A stretch of DNA of 64,000 nucleotides, taken from the NCBI GenBank assembly GCA_002402585.1, contig DHGC01000025.1, positions 1 to 64,000 on the forward strand, in the 5' to 3' direction. A model generated the notes under the pieces. That model was not told where the DNA came from and did no database searches. It worked only from the letters and a program-made list of their open reading frames with translations. The stretch is from Erysipelotrichaceae bacterium UBA4808 (lineage in GTDB: Bacteria > Bacillota_I > Bacilli_A > Erysipelotrichales > Erysipelotrichaceae). This document shows positions 26,147 to 36,450 of this stretch, piece after piece (positions within the stretch are counted from its first letter, which is position 1; each line of letters begins with the position of its first letter). Position numbers and translations under genes: made by a program.

Positions 26147-27333
26147 TATATTAGATCCTTTAAGTATGATATTCCATATTCAGGTTGTTTAACATTGAAA
26201 TTATCTGCGATTGTTTTACCGATGGATGCGAATGTATCGCCAACCATCAATCCTGAACCTTTATGTTTCTTGCTGTATAGTAACAAAGGAATCATTTCAC
26301 GTGTATGGTCAGTTCCTGCAAAGATTGGATCGTTTCCATGATCGGCTGTTAGAATCAATAAATCATCTTCTTTAAGTTCGTCCATAAGTTCACCAAGCTG
26401 AACATCGAATCTCTCGATTTCCTTAGCATATCCAATAGGATCGCGTCGATGACCCCACAATGCATCGAAATCCACTAAATTCACAAAACATAGGCCTGTG
26501 AAATCTGTCTTAGCAATCTCAATCGTCTTTACCATGCCATCGTGATTACTTTTGGTTTTTATCGCTTTGGTTACACCTTCACCATCAAAGATATCATTGA
26601 TCTTACCGATGCTGATCACATCAAATAAACCGTCTTTTAGTTCGTCCAACGTGGTACGTCCAAAGGGTTTTAAAGCATAGTCATGACGATTGCTTGTTCG
26701 CTTGAACTCCCCTTTTCGAGCACCTAAGAATGGGCGAGCGATGATACGTCCTACTTTCCATTCATCTTTCATGGTCAATTCACGTGCGATCTCGCAACAC
26801 CGATATAATTCAGCTAAACCAAAGGTTTCTTCGTGAGCGGCAATCTGTAATACAGAGTCCGCCGAGGTATAAACGATCATGGCATTGGTACGCATATGTT
26901 CTTCACCCAGTTCATCCAAAATTTCAGTACCGCTTGCGGACTTGTTGCCGATGATGTCATAACCGCAGCGCTCTTTCAAGGCATCCAAAAGCTCGTCCGG
27001 GAAACCCGTATCCGTAAATGTCTGAAAAGGTTTATCAATATAAAGGCCCATAATTTCCCAATGGCCTGTCATCGTGTCTTTTCCTAGACTCTTCTCAGTT
27101 AACTTCGTGAAATAGGCTTTAGGTTGAGGTACAGGTTCCAAATTAGTCAATGGATGAAGGTTTACGATTCCCAGTTCTTGTAAATTAGGAATATTTAACC
27201 CATTATTTGCTTTAGCGATGTGTCCTAATGTATTTGAACCCACATCCCCATATTCATGAGCATCAGCAGATGCCCCTACCCCTACGCTATCCAAAACGAC
27301 GGTAAAGATTCTACGATAGTTCATAACTTTCAT
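26146..27333 (-). CDS. deoB: phosphopentomutase
   Basis: Interconverts ribose or deoxyribose 1-phosphate and 5-phosphate in nucleoside salvage; alkaline-phosphatase superfamily, Mn-dependent. About 395 residues with the N-terminal metal site [15 protein letters not shown] and the C-terminal [16 protein letters not shown]. The start at 27333 overlaps the xerD stop (ATGA); the ATG at 27324 has a better-spaced GGAG, so either may be used. Last gene of recN-xerD-deoB. Confidence 0.96.
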   Translation of the reverse strand: MKVMNYRRIFTVVLDSVGVGASADAHEYGDVGSNTLGHIAKANNGLNIPNLQELGIVNLHPLTNLEPVPQPKAYFTKLTEKSLGKDTMTGHWEIMGLYIDKPFQTFTDTGFPDELLDALKERCGYDIIGNKSASGTEILDELGEEHMRTNAMIVYTSADSVLQIAAHEETFGLAELYRCCEIARELTMKDEWKVGRIIARPFLGARKGEFKRTSNRHDYALKPFGRTTLDELKDGLFDVISIGKINDIFDGEGVTKAIKTKSNHDGMVKTIEIAKTDFTGLCFVNLVDFDALWGHRRDPIGYAKEIERFDVQLGELMDELKEDDLLILTADHGNDPIFAGTDHTREMIPLLLYSKKHKGSGLMVGDTFASIGKTIADNFNVKQPEYGISYLKDLI

Positions 27334-28232
27334 TCTCCTTTTTTATCATTCATCGGATGGAATTTCTGATAAGCTTCTTGCATCCGTTTTTTCTCGATAT
27401 GTGTATAGATTTGGGTTGTGGAAATGTCTGCATGTCCAAGAAGCTCTTGAACAACCCTTAAATCCGCACCCCCATTTAAAAGACTTGTGGCGAAACTATG
27501 TCTCAATTTATGCGGAGATATTTCCATATCCATCCCTAACTCTTGGCTTCGTTTTTTTAACATGGTATAGACATATTGGCGAGTTATAGCTTTGCCATTG
27601 GGCTTGATGAAAACACGATTTGATTTAGTTTTCAACCACACATATCGATCAAGTTCTAAATAACGGCGCACATTATCTACTGTTATGGATGCCATGGGAA
27701 CCATACGTTCCTTATTACCCTTGCCTAAAATGCGAAGATAAGATTGTTCTAGATAGACTTGACTGAGCGTAAGTTCCACGAGCTCGCTCACACGTAATCC
27801 ACATGAATATAATACATCAATCATTGCTAAATGAAAGCGTTCATGCTTGAGATTCTCTTCTTGAAGTAATTTGTCGATTTGACTTTGATCAATGGTTTTT
27901 GGGTAACGATGTTGTTTTCTTATTTTCTGAATGTGCGAAGCTGGATTTTCTTTAAGCTGATAGTGTTGTTTTAAAAAACGATGAAAATTGATGATGCTTG
28001 TTTTGGCTCGCAAAACACTTGCATTCGCATATTCATCGTTGAGCGTTTGTAGATACCTATTGATTTGCTCAGATTGTACTTGGTCAAGCGCAATATCCTC
28101 TTTTAGGAAATAAGCAGCATAAGCTTGCAAATCGCGCAGATAGGCTTGGATCGTATTTTTAGATTTACGATCGACATACTCAAGTTGTTTCGAGTAAGCT
28201 TCGATCGCGCTGTTCCAATCAAACATCAACAT
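27330..28232 (-). CDS. xerD: site-specific tyrosine recombinase XerD
   Basis: Resolves chromosome dimers at dif with a partner recombinase. About 300 residues: N-terminal SAM-like core-binding domain (about 1-90) and a catalytic domain with GLRVSEL (Arg), the beta-hairpin lysine [26 protein letters not shown] with the nucleophilic tyrosine. Neighbours recN and deoB are the conserved Bacillota context, so this is the chromosomal XerD and not a mobile integrase. Start at 28232 overlaps recN; ATG 28226 is also possible. Confidence 0.92.
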   Translation of the reverse strand: MLMFDWNSAIEAYSKQLEYVDRKSKNTIQAYLRDLQAYAAYFLKEDIALDQVQSEQINRYLQTLNDEYANASVLRAKTSIINFHRFLKQHYQLKENPASHIQKIRKQHRYPKTIDQSQIDKLLQEENLKHERFHLAMIDVLYSCGLRVSELVELTLSQVYLEQSYLRILGKGNKERMVPMASITVDNVRRYLELDRYVWLKTKSNRVFIKPNGKAITRQYVYTMLKKRSQELGMDMEISPHKLRHSFATSLLNGGADLRVVQELLGHADISTTQIYTHIEKKRMQEAYQKFHPMNDKKGE

Positions 28233-29886
28233 TCACCAATCTTTGATTATGTTTTAGTAGTTCTTGAGCAGCGGACAAGGCATTGGGTGTGTTTGAACCA
28301 CTTGCAATCATTGCAAGCTCATGAATACGACCTTCTTCAGAAAGTTCGGTGATGTTTGTATTCGTTAGGGTATTCGCTTGAATCTTTGAGACAAGATAAT
28401 GCGTTCTTGAACAAGCGGCAACTTGGCCAAGATGCGTTACAGAAAACACTTGGGCATGATAAGCAAGACTGGACATTTTCTGACCTATGGCTGTTGCGAC
28501 ACGTCCAGAAACACCTGAATCAATTTCATCAAAGATGACCGTTTCAATAGATTGTAGATCGTTAAAAATTACTTTCATTCCCAACATGAGTCTTGAAAGT
28601 TCACCACCACTTGCGACTTTGATCAAAGGTTTAAGGCTCTCCCCTGGGTTCATAGAAATCAAGAATTCTACGAAGTCCAATCCATATTGATTTGCTCCAA
28701 CTTCATTGAAAACAATCGAAAATTGAGCTTTCTCAAGATATAGATCACGTATTTCTTTGATAATCGCTGTTTCTAGGGCTCTAGCCTTGTTTTTACGCAC
28801 TTCACGTAATTCTAAGGCTCTAAGTTCAAACTGCTTGTATGCACGCTCACAATCGCGTCTCAGCTCTTCAAGCACTTCTTCCCGATGTTCAATCGCGTTA
28901 ATGCGTTCTTTAATCTCAGCGTAATGTTCGAGGATCAACTCAAGCGTACGTCCATATTTCTTTTTAAGTTTATTGATTTGAAACAAGCGATCTTGAATTT
29001 GATTCAAACGATCTTCATCGTAACTTAGCTCGTTGAAACGATCTTTAAGTTCTTCGATCTGTTCAACGAGATTGAAATAAATCTCATCAATCGTCGCAGT
29101 GATTGGTTTTAAAGCATCCATCTCATCAATATGACGCAAAGCTTTCACAGCTTCATAGATCTTTACACGCGCACCTTCGTTCTCATCTAATAAATCGATG
29201 GCATTTATCAATCGAGTTGAAACCTTCTCAAAGCTCATGAGCAAACGTTGTTGATTTTCAAGTTCCTCATCCTCCCCGATCACAAGATTTGCCTTCTCAA
29301 TCTCAAGGGATTGAAAACTAAGGAAATCTAGATCATCTGGATTTAAATCATTTTTTTCTTTTTCATTAAGCTCATTTTTTAGTTTCGCATAAGATTGATA
29401 GTGCTTTTTGACATCATCCAATAAAGCGCGATCGATGTTATAAGCATCCAACAATTGTAAATGGTAACGATTATTCAACAAATATTGTGTATCATTCTGA
29501 CTGTGAATGTCCACAAGGTACTGACCGATTTCTTTCAAAAGACTAACGGGAACACTACGATTGTTAATTCGATTGATCGATCTCCCCTCTTGTGTCAATT
29601 CACGACTTATGATTAGTTCATCCAAATCAAAATCATAATTCAAGTCATTAAAAAGTGAAGCAATGTGTTTGCTCTTCGTCGAAAAAACAGCTTCAATAAT
29701 GGCCTTATCACTTCCATGACGAATCATATCAACAGTAAAGCGATCCCCCATCAAAAGTCCGATGGCATCGATTAAAATCGACTTACCAGCACCTGTTTCG
29801 CCTGTAAACACACTAAAACCGGATTTGAAATCCAATCTTAATTCATCGATCAGAATATAATTTTTAAGGTAAAGATTTTGTAACAT
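28219..29886 (-). CDS. recN: DNA repair protein RecN
   Basis: SMC-like ATPase acting early in double-strand break repair. 555 residues with N-terminal Walker A TGETGAGKSI (about 30-39), long coiled-coil arms (about 150-370), and C-terminal signature SGGELSRLMLG with Walker B VIFDEIDSGVSG. Normal length. The first gene of the recN-xerD-deoB run, with AAAGAG before the ATG. A short gap separates it from dxs. Confidence 0.97.
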   Translation of the reverse strand: MLQNLYLKNYILIDELRLDFKSGFSVFTGETGAGKSILIDAIGLLMGDRFTVDMIRHGSDKAIIEAVFSTKSKHIASLFNDLNYDFDLDELIISRELTQEGRSINRINNRSVPVSLLKEIGQYLVDIHSQNDTQYLLNNRYHLQLLDAYNIDRALLDDVKKHYQSYAKLKNELNEKEKNDLNPDDLDFLSFQSLEIEKANLVIGEDEELENQQRLLMSFEKVSTRLINAIDLLDENEGARVKIYEAVKALRHIDEMDALKPITATIDEIYFNLVEQIEELKDRFNELSYDEDRLNQIQDRLFQINKLKKKYGRTLELILEHYAEIKERINAIEHREEVLEELRRDCERAYKQFELRALELREVRKNKARALETAIIKEIRDLYLEKAQFSIVFNEVGANQYGLDFVEFLISMNPGESLKPLIKVASGGELSRLMLGMKVIFNDLQSIETVIFDEIDSGVSGRVATAIGQKMSSLAYHAQVFSVTHLGQVAACSRTHYLVSKIQANTLTNTNITELSEEGRIHELAMIASGSNTPNALSAAQELLKHNQRLVNVDV

Positions 29887-29914
29887 GGTTTCTCTTTAAT
29901 ACGCAGAAAATGCA

Positions 29915-31786
29915 TTAATTCCTATTGACTGCTTTTTTTATTCTTTCAAACAATGAACTGATGTCGATATTCTCATAACGTCTTAAATCTGGTACGGATC
30001 CATGTGTCACAAAATGATCCTTGATACCAATGCGATCCAAATCAAGTGTAAGATGACGTTCTGCCAACCACTCCATGATAGCGCTGGATAAACCACCCGC
30101 TAACATATCGGTCTCATAAACAATAACATGCTTTTTCTGCTGGGTTAAATAATTCAAAAGCCCATCATCCAATGGTTTAATAAAACGTGCATTGACGACA
30201 CAAACAGGCAACTGATTAGCATCAATCTTATCTTTTATCTTATCGACATCAGGTCCATAAGCCACGACCACGACATCTACGGTTTCAAGATTACCCAACA
30301 CCGTCCAAGTTCCAGTCTCAATCATCTCAAAAGTCTCTACTTCATTATAAACAGCGCTACCTCGCGGATAACGAATTGCATAAGGACGATTTAATTTGAA
30401 AGCACTGTAGAGTATATTTTGAGCTTCATAAGCATCCTTAGGTTGTGCGATGATGAGATTAGGTAGCGGTCTTAAGATACCGATATCAAAAACACCATGA
30501 TGTGTAGGACCATCCTCCCCTACTAGACCACTGCGATCAATTCCAATCACAACAGGACTTTCCATGCGTGCAATATCATGATTGATTTGATCATATGCTC
30601 TTTGAATAAAGGTGGAATATATCGATAAAAATGGTTTCAAACCATTTAAAGCCATAGCAGACGCTAGTGTAGCTGCATGTTCCTCAGCAATTCCACAATC
30701 AATACTTCTCTGCGGATATAAAGCGAAGAACTTCTCTAATTTGCTGCCTTGAATCATGGCAGGTGTGATTACGGTTAGATTTGGCTCTTGTTTCGCCAAA
30801 CGAATCAGCGTTTCAGAAACTACTTCAGACCATGATAAGTGATTCAACGGCAAAGAGCCCAGATTGTTTCCTGTATCAGGATCAAATTGACTGACACCAT
30901 GCCAATGACCGTTCTTATCATTCTCCGATAAATGGAAACCTTTGCCTTTCGTTGTGATCACATGAACCAATACAGGGCCTTCATGTTGCTTGGCGGTTTC
31001 CAAGGCATTGAACAACTCATGAAAATTATGACCATCGATTGGACCTAGGTATTCCAAGCCCATTTCGGTAAAAATTGAAGGATGGATGATGGAGCGCTTA
31101 ATTGAATCCTTGACAACGCGCATCCCTTTCAAAACAGCAGAACCGACAAAATTCTGATTCAAAATACCTTTGACTTCTTGCTTAGCATTCACATATGACT
31201 GACTGTTTCGCAATCTCGCGATCGAGTGTGACAAAGCACCTACATTTTGAGAAATGGACATATTGTTGTCATTTAAGATAACGATTAATTTTTGTTTGGT
31301 AGAACCAATATGATTTAGTGCTTCAAAAGACATCCCATTTGGAATCGAACCATCACCAACAACTGCTACGATTGCATGATCTTCATTTTTCGCTTCACGT
31401 GCAATCGCCATTCCCAATGCTGCTGATAAAGCTGTACCAGCATGGCCAGCTTCCCAAACGTCGTAAATGCTTTCGCTCATCTTTTGAAAACCACACAAAC
31501 CATGAAGTTGTCTTAAATGCACGAAATCCTTCGCACGACCCGTTAATATCTTATGAACATAAGATTGATGTCCAACATCAAATAGTAACTTATCTTTGCT
31601 GAAATCAAAGATAGCGTGAAGTGCGATTGTAAGTTCGACAACTCCAAGATTGCTAGAGAGATGCCCTCCCGTTTTTGAGACACTTTCAATCAAAAAGGAA
31701 CGAATGTCACTCGCTAATATCTTTAAGTCTTCATTTTTCAAATCCTTAAGAAATAAAGGATTTTCTATATCAATTACATTTTGCAT
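29915..31786 (-). CDS. dxs: 1-deoxy-D-xylulose-5-phosphate synthase
   Basis: First step of the MEP pathway: condenses pyruvate and glyceraldehyde 3-phosphate with thiamine diphosphate. 623 residues; a TPP-binding GDGSIPNGMSFEALN stretch with NDNNMSIS, the transketolase-like central domain with GIAEEHAA and the RSGLVGEDGPTHHG motif, and a C-terminal domain. Follows ispA by one base, giving an isoprenoid pair inside the nusB-xseA-xseB operon, a common Bacillota order. Confidence 0.97.
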   Translation of the reverse strand: MQNVIDIENPLFLKDLKNEDLKILASDIRSFLIESVSKTGGHLSSNLGVVELTIALHAIFDFSKDKLLFDVGHQSYVHKILTGRAKDFVHLRQLHGLCGFQKMSESIYDVWEAGHAGTALSAALGMAIAREAKNEDHAIVAVVGDGSIPNGMSFEALNHIGSTKQKLIVILNDNNMSISQNVGALSHSIARLRNSQSYVNAKQEVKGILNQNFVGSAVLKGMRVVKDSIKRSIIHPSIFTEMGLEYLGPIDGHNFHELFNALETAKQHEGPVLVHVITTKGKGFHLSENDKNGHWHGVSQFDPDTGNNLGSLPLNHLSWSEVVSETLIRLAKQEPNLTVITPAMIQGSKLEKFFALYPQRSIDCGIAEEHAATLASAMALNGLKPFLSIYSTFIQRAYDQINHDIARMESPVVIGIDRSGLVGEDGPTHHGVFDIGILRPLPNLIIAQPKDAYEAQNILYSAFKLNRPYAIRYPRGSAVYNEVETFEMIETGTWTVLGNLETVDVVVVAYGPDVDKIKDKIDANQLPVCVVNARFIKPLDDGLLNYLTQQKKHVIVYETDMLAGGLSSAIMEWLAERHLTLDLDRIGIKDHFVTHGSVPDLRRYENIDISSLFERIKKAVNRN

Positions 31787-31787
31787 A

Positions 31788-32654
31788 TTATTTGATTCGA
31801 TCTTTCATCCAATGAACGATATCCAAAAGGTGTGGATACGTTTCGTTTAGCAACATTATATCACGATTGAGCTCAGCATAAAGTTCATTGATCTTCAGCC
31901 TTGTGGCTTCAATTCCTAAAAACTCAATCACAGTCTTTTTATGATTTTCGAGGTCACTTTGATTTGATTTTCCAATCACATCAAATGTACTGGTTCGTTC
32001 TAAGTAATCATCTTGAATTTGAAAGACAATGCCAAGTTTTTTACCAATCTGATCCAATTGATCCTCATCCTCATGTTTAAGGTTTAAAAGATTGCCCAAG
32101 CGAAGTGCCGCACTAAATAGACAACCCGTCTTATATCCATAAAGCTTATATAAATCTTCAATTTGATTCAAATGATTCGTATCATTTTGAATATCCAAGA
32201 CTTGTCCAAGGATCATTCCATTCGCACCGGACGCATCACTTAAAATACGCATCGCATTTACAATATTTTCATGCTTGAGGTCTAACATCGAAATAACATA
32301 AAAAGCCTGTGTCAACAAAGCATCTCCAGCTAGTATCGCTGTCGCTTCATCAAAGCGCTTGTGCGTCGTCAGTTGACCACGACGATAATCGTCATTATCC
32401 ATTGCAGGCAAATCATCGTGTACAAGCGAATAGGTATGAACCATTTCCAAAGCATATGCAAGCTTCAACATGTTTGAATCTTGAAGCGTAAGATTCGACA
32501 TTGCGAAGACCAAAAAAGGGCGTAATCGCTTACCACCTACTTCGAGTGCATAACACATCGCATCTTTCACATTGGAGTCTTCAACGTCACTAAGAAATGT
32601 AGCGGAATATTCATTAAAAACGTGAACAAATTCGTTAAACATTTGCATCGTCAC
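31788..32654 (-). CDS. ispA: farnesyl diphosphate synthase (short-chain polyprenyl synthase)
   Basis: Condenses IPP with allylic diphosphates to geranyl and farnesyl diphosphate. 288 residues with first Asp-rich motif DDLPAMDND, the second QIQDDYLE (usual DDxxD has a final Glu here), and the RPFL block. Overlaps xseB by 20 bases. The product should feed undecaprenyl diphosphate synthesis. Chain length is inferred from operon and family. Confidence 0.94.
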   Translation of the reverse strand: MTMQMFNEFVHVFNEYSATFLSDVEDSNVKDAMCYALEVGGKRLRPFLVFAMSNLTLQDSNMLKLAYALEMVHTYSLVHDDLPAMDNDDYRRGQLTTHKRFDEATAILAGDALLTQAFYVISMLDLKHENIVNAMRILSDASGANGMILGQVLDIQNDTNHLNQIEDLYKLYGYKTGCLFSAALRLGNLLNLKHEDEDQLDQIGKKLGIVFQIQDDYLERTSTFDVIGKSNQSDLENHKKTVIEFLGIEATRLKINELYAELNRDIMLLNETYPHLLDIVHWMKDRIK

Positions 32655-32850
32655 TGTATTTCACCATCAACTCAGATACTTTTTTCTCAAAAGTTTTTAG
32701 TTGTGCATCACACTGTTTGACTAAGGCCAAACCTTCTTCAAATAAAGTGATCGAACTTTCCAAATCATGCTCGTTTCGATCAAGCGCTACAACGATTTCA
32801 TTTAGACGCATCATTGCTTCTTCAAAACTCTTTGTTTTTTCACTCATCAC
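32635..32850 (-). CDS. xseB: exodeoxyribonuclease VII small subunit
   Basis: Small helical subunit of exonuclease VII. 71 residues with the family features FEEAMMRLNEIVVALDRNEHDLESSITLFEEG split across two helices. Overlaps both xseA and ispA. The start may be the first or second Met (32850 or 32847). Confidence 0.93.
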   Translation of the reverse strand: MMSEKTKSFEEAMMRLNEIVVALDRNEHDLESSITLFEEGLALVKQCDAQLKTFEKKVSELMVKYSDDANV

Positions 32851-34171
32851 TTTGCTCCTTCATTGCTTTCGCGCGGACTGTTCCATCAAATAAGCGAATC
32901 TTCATCTCTCTATCATAATCAATGTCATTAATCAAACGAATGACTTTATCTTCCTGCGACACAATGCTGTAACCACGTGCCAGACTATTCAAAGGTGAAA
33001 AGGCATTCAATAATTTCAATGTTTGACCAAAAGCATTCTGTGAATTCAAAGTTTTCTGTTCGATGCGTTTGATCAATAAATCTTGTGAGCGAGCTAATCG
33101 AACCGTCTGATTGTTGGTGAAACTCAAAATGCGCTGACTCAATTGTGACTGCTGTGTACTTAACCCAACGCGCAAGCGATGCGCACGTTTTGTTTGTTGA
33201 CTGAGTTGTTGCTCGTAATTTGATAACTGTAACTGATGCGACATCATCAAACGATGTGGCTGTGTGAAAACAGGATGTGTTTGAACTTGTCTTAACGCAA
33301 CACGTTGCTTATTCAATTCGGAATCGATTATCTGATTCAAACGCTTTAATTGATTGTGAACACTTTGTTCTACTTCTTGGATGTCAGGAACAGCCAATTG
33401 GACTGCGGCAGTGGGTGTTGCAGCACGAAGATCTGCGACCAAATCTGCAATCGTAGTGTCCGTCTCATGACCAACACCTGTGATCAAAGGTGTTTTAAGA
33501 GCTTCAATCGTGTACGCCAATTGCTCATTATTGAAAGCCCAGAGGTCTTCAATCGAACCCCCACCTCGCGCAAGGATCAAGACATTATGTTGATTCCGAT
33601 CAGCCTTTATCAGTTGTTCAATGATGTTTCGAGGAGCCTGATCACCTTGTACCAAACTCGGGTAGATTGTGACTTCAACAATTGGCCATCTTAATGTCAT
33701 TGTCTTCAACATATCTTGCAATGCTGCGGTTTCACGACCCGTAATGATCCCAATGGACTTTGGATACGATGGGATTGGTTTCTTACGTTCATCGCTGAAT
33801 AAACCCGCTTCAAATAATTTCTTCTTTAGAAGTTCAAACTGTAAATAAAGATCACCAAGTCCATCGTTACGCATTGAGAATACGGAACATTGTACCTGAC
33901 CTTGCATCGCATAGACACCTAAAGCAGCTCTTAAAAGCACCTTATCCCCGTTTTTTGGTTTAAAATCAACTGCATTCGCATATGAAGAAAACATCACACA
34001 ACTGACACGAGCACCCTCATCTTTCAATGAAAAATACCAGTGGCCTGAGCTATGTGATGTAAAGTTGGATATCTCACCTTTTAAATAGAACGACTTAAAA
34101 GCAACATTCTGTTCAATGGTCTGCTTTAATCGATTAACTAAAGTTGAAACCGTCCAAACAACATTACTCAT
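32840..34171 (-). CDS. xseA: exodeoxyribonuclease VII large subunit
   Basis: Catalytic subunit of ExoVII, which degrades single-stranded DNA from both ends. 443 residues: N-terminal OB domain (about 1-100), catalytic core with ARGGGSIEDLWAFN and GVGHETDTTIAD (about 215-250), then a coiled-coil C-terminal region. Overlaps nusB by 8 bases and xseB by 11. Confidence 0.96.
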   Translation of the reverse strand: MSNVVWTVSTLVNRLKQTIEQNVAFKSFYLKGEISNFTSHSSGHWYFSLKDEGARVSCVMFSSYANAVDFKPKNGDKVLLRAALGVYAMQGQVQCSVFSMRNDGLGDLYLQFELLKKKLFEAGLFSDERKKPIPSYPKSIGIITGRETAALQDMLKTMTLRWPIVEVTIYPSLVQGDQAPRNIIEQLIKADRNQHNVLILARGGGSIEDLWAFNNEQLAYTIEALKTPLITGVGHETDTTIADLVADLRAATPTAAVQLAVPDIQEVEQSVHNQLKRLNQIIDSELNKQRVALRQVQTHPVFTQPHRLMMSHQLQLSNYEQQLSQQTKRAHRLRVGLSTQQSQLSQRILSFTNNQTVRLARSQDLLIKRIEQKTLNSQNAFGQTLKLLNAFSPLNSLARGYSIVSQEDKVIRLINDIDYDREMKIRLFDGTVRAKAMKEQSDE

Positions 34172-34544
34172 ATCGATCTAAGACAGCATTGATGTATTTA
34201 TACGACTCGTCATCCGCATATTCTTTAGCCAATAAAACAGCTTCATCAATAACGACGGGCTTCTCATCCAGCTTTCTTTCCAATTCACAAACAGCCAATA
34301 ACAGAATCGATTGTTCTACAAAAGGTAGACGCTCAAATGTCCAATCTTGCAATAATTCATTGATTTTCTCAACTAAGGCTTCTTTATTGATTTCAATGAA
34401 CTCACAATTCAATAATACAAAACGACCTTCATCTTGCGTGATCTCAAATTCATAGTCCTCTAAAATCAAGGTCAATGGACGCTCTAATAAACAATGTTGA
34501 TAAAGACACTCAATGGCCTTTTGACGTTGTAAATGACGATTCAT
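34164..34544 (-). CDS. nusB: transcription antitermination factor NusB
   Basis: Binds BoxA RNA with S10 (NusE) for rRNA antitermination. 126 residues, all helical, starting MNRHLQRQKAIECLYQ and ending with VLLAKEYADDESYKYINAVLDRY, both typical. It begins just after the terminator at 34565-34590, so it should have its own promoter; none was clear. Confidence 0.93.
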   Translation of the reverse strand: MNRHLQRQKAIECLYQHCLLERPLTLILEDYEFEITQDEGRFVLLNCEFIEINKEALVEKINELLQDWTFERLPFVEQSILLLAVCELERKLDEKPVVIDEAVLLAKEYADDESYKYINAVLDRYE

Positions 34545-34564
34545 AATAATCAGCTCACTTTCTC

Positions 34565-34590
34565 AAGAAAAAAACGCCCTATTGGGCGCT
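34565..34590 (-). terminator. intrinsic terminator of the Asp23-family gene
   Basis: On the minus strand GCGCCC, a 4-base loop and GGGCGT followed by a run of U. The stop codon of the upstream gene lies in the loop, so the terminator overlaps its 3' end. Confidence 0.85.
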
Positions 34591-34902
34591 AAAAACAAAT
34601 CCGATGACATTCACGTCAACATTTCTGCAAAGTAGCCCAGTCATCTGTTCAATGGATTGTGTCACTTTAGTTTGTATTGACTGAGAAACATCTGTAACAT
34701 TCATTCCGTATTGAAGTTTCACATCAACACGAATGTGCAACTGATTATCGACAATTTTACTCGAGATTCCCTTACGTGACTCACATTGAGCACGTTGCTC
34801 CTCAAGACAAGCAAAGAATGCGATTGAATCAAAAACATCTTTTTTAATCGACGTAAATCCAAGTTGATTTGGGTGTGTAAGTTTTATAAATTCTTGTGCC
34901 AT
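34579..34902 (-). CDS. Asp23/Gls24 family protein (YqhY-like)
   Basis: Small protein of the alkaline-shock Asp23 family, 107 residues. YqhY-type members sit next to nusB and have been linked to lipid and acetyl-CoA carboxylase homeostasis in Bacillus. Visible features: VDVKLQYGMNVTDVSQSIQTKV, the central Asp23 beta-helix pattern, and the ending VDVNVIGFVF. Its own promoter lies immediately downstream of the ABC operon stop. A second Asp23 gene lies before fakA. Confidence 0.82.
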   Translation of the reverse strand: MAQEFIKLTHPNQLGFTSIKKDVFDSIAFFACLEEQRAQCESRKGISSKIVDNQLHIRVDVKLQYGMNVTDVSQSIQTKVTQSIEQMTGLLCRNVDVNVIGFVFSAQ

Positions 34903-34918
34903 AATGATCTCCTAACTC

Positions 34919-34948
34919 ATTATAGCACAGGAAGCTTTTTATAAACAA
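34919..34948 (-). promoter_or_regulatory. promoter of the YqhY-like gene
   Basis: On the minus strand TTGTTT, an 18-base spacer and TATAAT preceded by TGC (extended -10), then AGGAG and the ATG at 34902. It starts directly after the stop codon of the ABC substrate-binding protein. Confidence 0.7.
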
Positions 34949-35713
34949 TTATTCACCAAACCATTTCGAATCCAAAGCTGCCAAACTACCATCTTCCTTC
35001 ATTTGAGCCAAAGCCGCATTCACTTCAGAAACCCATTCAGAACCCTTAGGGAAGGCAATCGCAGTACCACCATCACCATCCAAAGCATCATCTGTAATCT
35101 TGAATGTCGTTAGCTCAGGGTTGACTTCTTCATAAGAGATTGCATTTTCATAATCGATAACCAATGCATCTAAACGACCTAATTTAATATCTTCAATAAT
35201 GGTTAAGAATGTTGTCCGTGATTCAACAGTGAATCCATATTTTTCAGCAATAGATTTCATCGCATTTTCTTGAACGGTACCGGTTTGAACACCAATTTTT
35301 AAACCACTCAAATCTTCAACAGAAGCATAACCTGCTTCTTTAAGAACAACAGCCGTATACAAGGATTCACCCGCTTTGTAAATATCTGAGAAATCAACCG
35401 ATTTCAAACGTTCCGCATCGACGTTCATCCCAGAGATTGCCATATCGCCTTGCCCTGCTTGTAAACCAGCAATGATGCCATCGAAGGATTGTTCCTTCCA
35501 AACCACCTCAACTCCAATAATATCTGCAATGGCTTCCATTAACTCAATGTCAAAGCCAACGTATTTGCCATCAACACCAATCGATTCATATGGAGGATAA
35601 TCTGGTGAAGTCAATACGGTAATCTGTTTGGTTTCTACAACGTCCTCTTCTTGAGCTGTACAGCCCGTTAATACGATCGCTAACAGTGCGATAATAATCC
35701 AAAGTTTTTTCAT
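34949..35713 (-). CDS. polar amino-acid ABC transporter, substrate-binding lipoprotein
   Basis: Extracytoplasmic solute-binding protein of the SBP_bac_3 (PAAT) family. 254 residues with lipoprotein signal [18 protein letters not shown] (lipid cysteine C18) and two lobes with [21 protein letters not shown] and [20 protein letters not shown]. Third gene of a permease-ATPase-SBP operon behind a T-box. The amino acid is not fixed by the sequence; see the T-box finding. Confidence 0.92.
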   Translation of the reverse strand: MKKLWIIIALLAIVLTGCTAQEEDVVETKQITVLTSPDYPPYESIGVDGKYVGFDIELMEAIADIIGVEVVWKEQSFDGIIAGLQAGQGDMAISGMNVDAERLKSVDFSDIYKAGESLYTAVVLKEAGYASVEDLSGLKIGVQTGTVQENAMKSIAEKYGFTVESRTTFLTIIEDIKLGRLDALVIDYENAISYEEVNPELTTFKITDDALDGDGGTAIAFPKGSEWVSEVNAALAQMKEDGSLAALDSKWFGE

Positions 35714-35727
35714 TTTGTTTCCCTTTC

Positions 35728-36450
35728 TTAAATCATGTTTGCTAAGAATTCTTGAGCTCTTTTTGTTTTAGGCTGTTTGAAGAATTCCTTGGTTTCAGTG
35801 ACTTCTAATATTTCTGCTTGATTCATAAATATGATGACATCTGCTACTTCTTGAGCAAACTTTATCTCATGCGTAACGATTACATTCGTCATACCACGAT
35901 GATTCAATGATTTGATGACCTTCAATACTTCTTGCGTCATCTCTGGATCCAAAGCACTGGTTGGCTCATCAAACAACATGGCTTTTGGATGCATCGCTAA
36001 GGCACGCGCAATCGCAACACGTTGCTTCTCGCCACCCGATAACTGATGCGGGTAATTGTTTAAGCGGTGACCTAAGCCAACACGTTCCAATTGCAAGATT
36101 GCCTCTTTTTCTGCATCTTCCTTACTCATCTTCTTAACTTTCAAGAGTGCATACATTACGTTTTCCTTAGCACGCATATGCGCAAAGAGATTGAAGTTTT
36201 GGAACACCATACCGATCTTTTCTCGGATTGTATAGAGTTGACCTTTTTCTTTAACGATGTCAATGCCATCGACAATAACTTGTCCTTGTGTTGGTTTTTC
36301 CAATAGATTGATGCAGCGAAGCAATGTGCTTTTACCAGCACCACTGGAGCCGATGATGGCATATGTCTTATCCGCTTCGAAAGTAATATTGACGTTACTT
36401 AAAACCGTTGTGTCATCAAACTTCTTACTGATATTTTGTAGGCTAATCAT
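35728..36450 (-). CDS. polar amino-acid ABC transporter, ATP-binding protein
   Basis: Cytoplasmic ATPase of the importer. 240 residues with Walker [11 protein letters not shown]-loop FQNFNLFAH, signature LSGGEKQR, Walker [13 protein letters not shown] and H-loop VTHE. GlnQ/HisP-like. Overlaps the permease gene by 8 bases. Confidence 0.95.
   Translation of the reverse strand: MISLQNISKKFDDTTVLSNVNITFEADKTYAIIGSSGAGKSTLLRCINLLEKPTQGQVIVDGIDIVKEKGQLYTIREKIGMVFQNFNLFAHMRAKENVMYALLKVKKMSKEDAEKEAILQLERVGLGHRLNNYPHQLSGGEKQRVAIARALAMHPKAMLFDEPTSALDPEMTQEVLKVIKSLNHRGMTNVIVTHEIKFAQEVADVIIFMNQAEILEVTETKEFFKQPKTKRAQEFLANMI

Noticed and set aside
27330..28232. Tyrosine recombinase as sign of a mobile element
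   Set aside because: It lies between recN and deoB, the standard chromosomal xerD context, with no attachment sites, repeats or cargo genes nearby.
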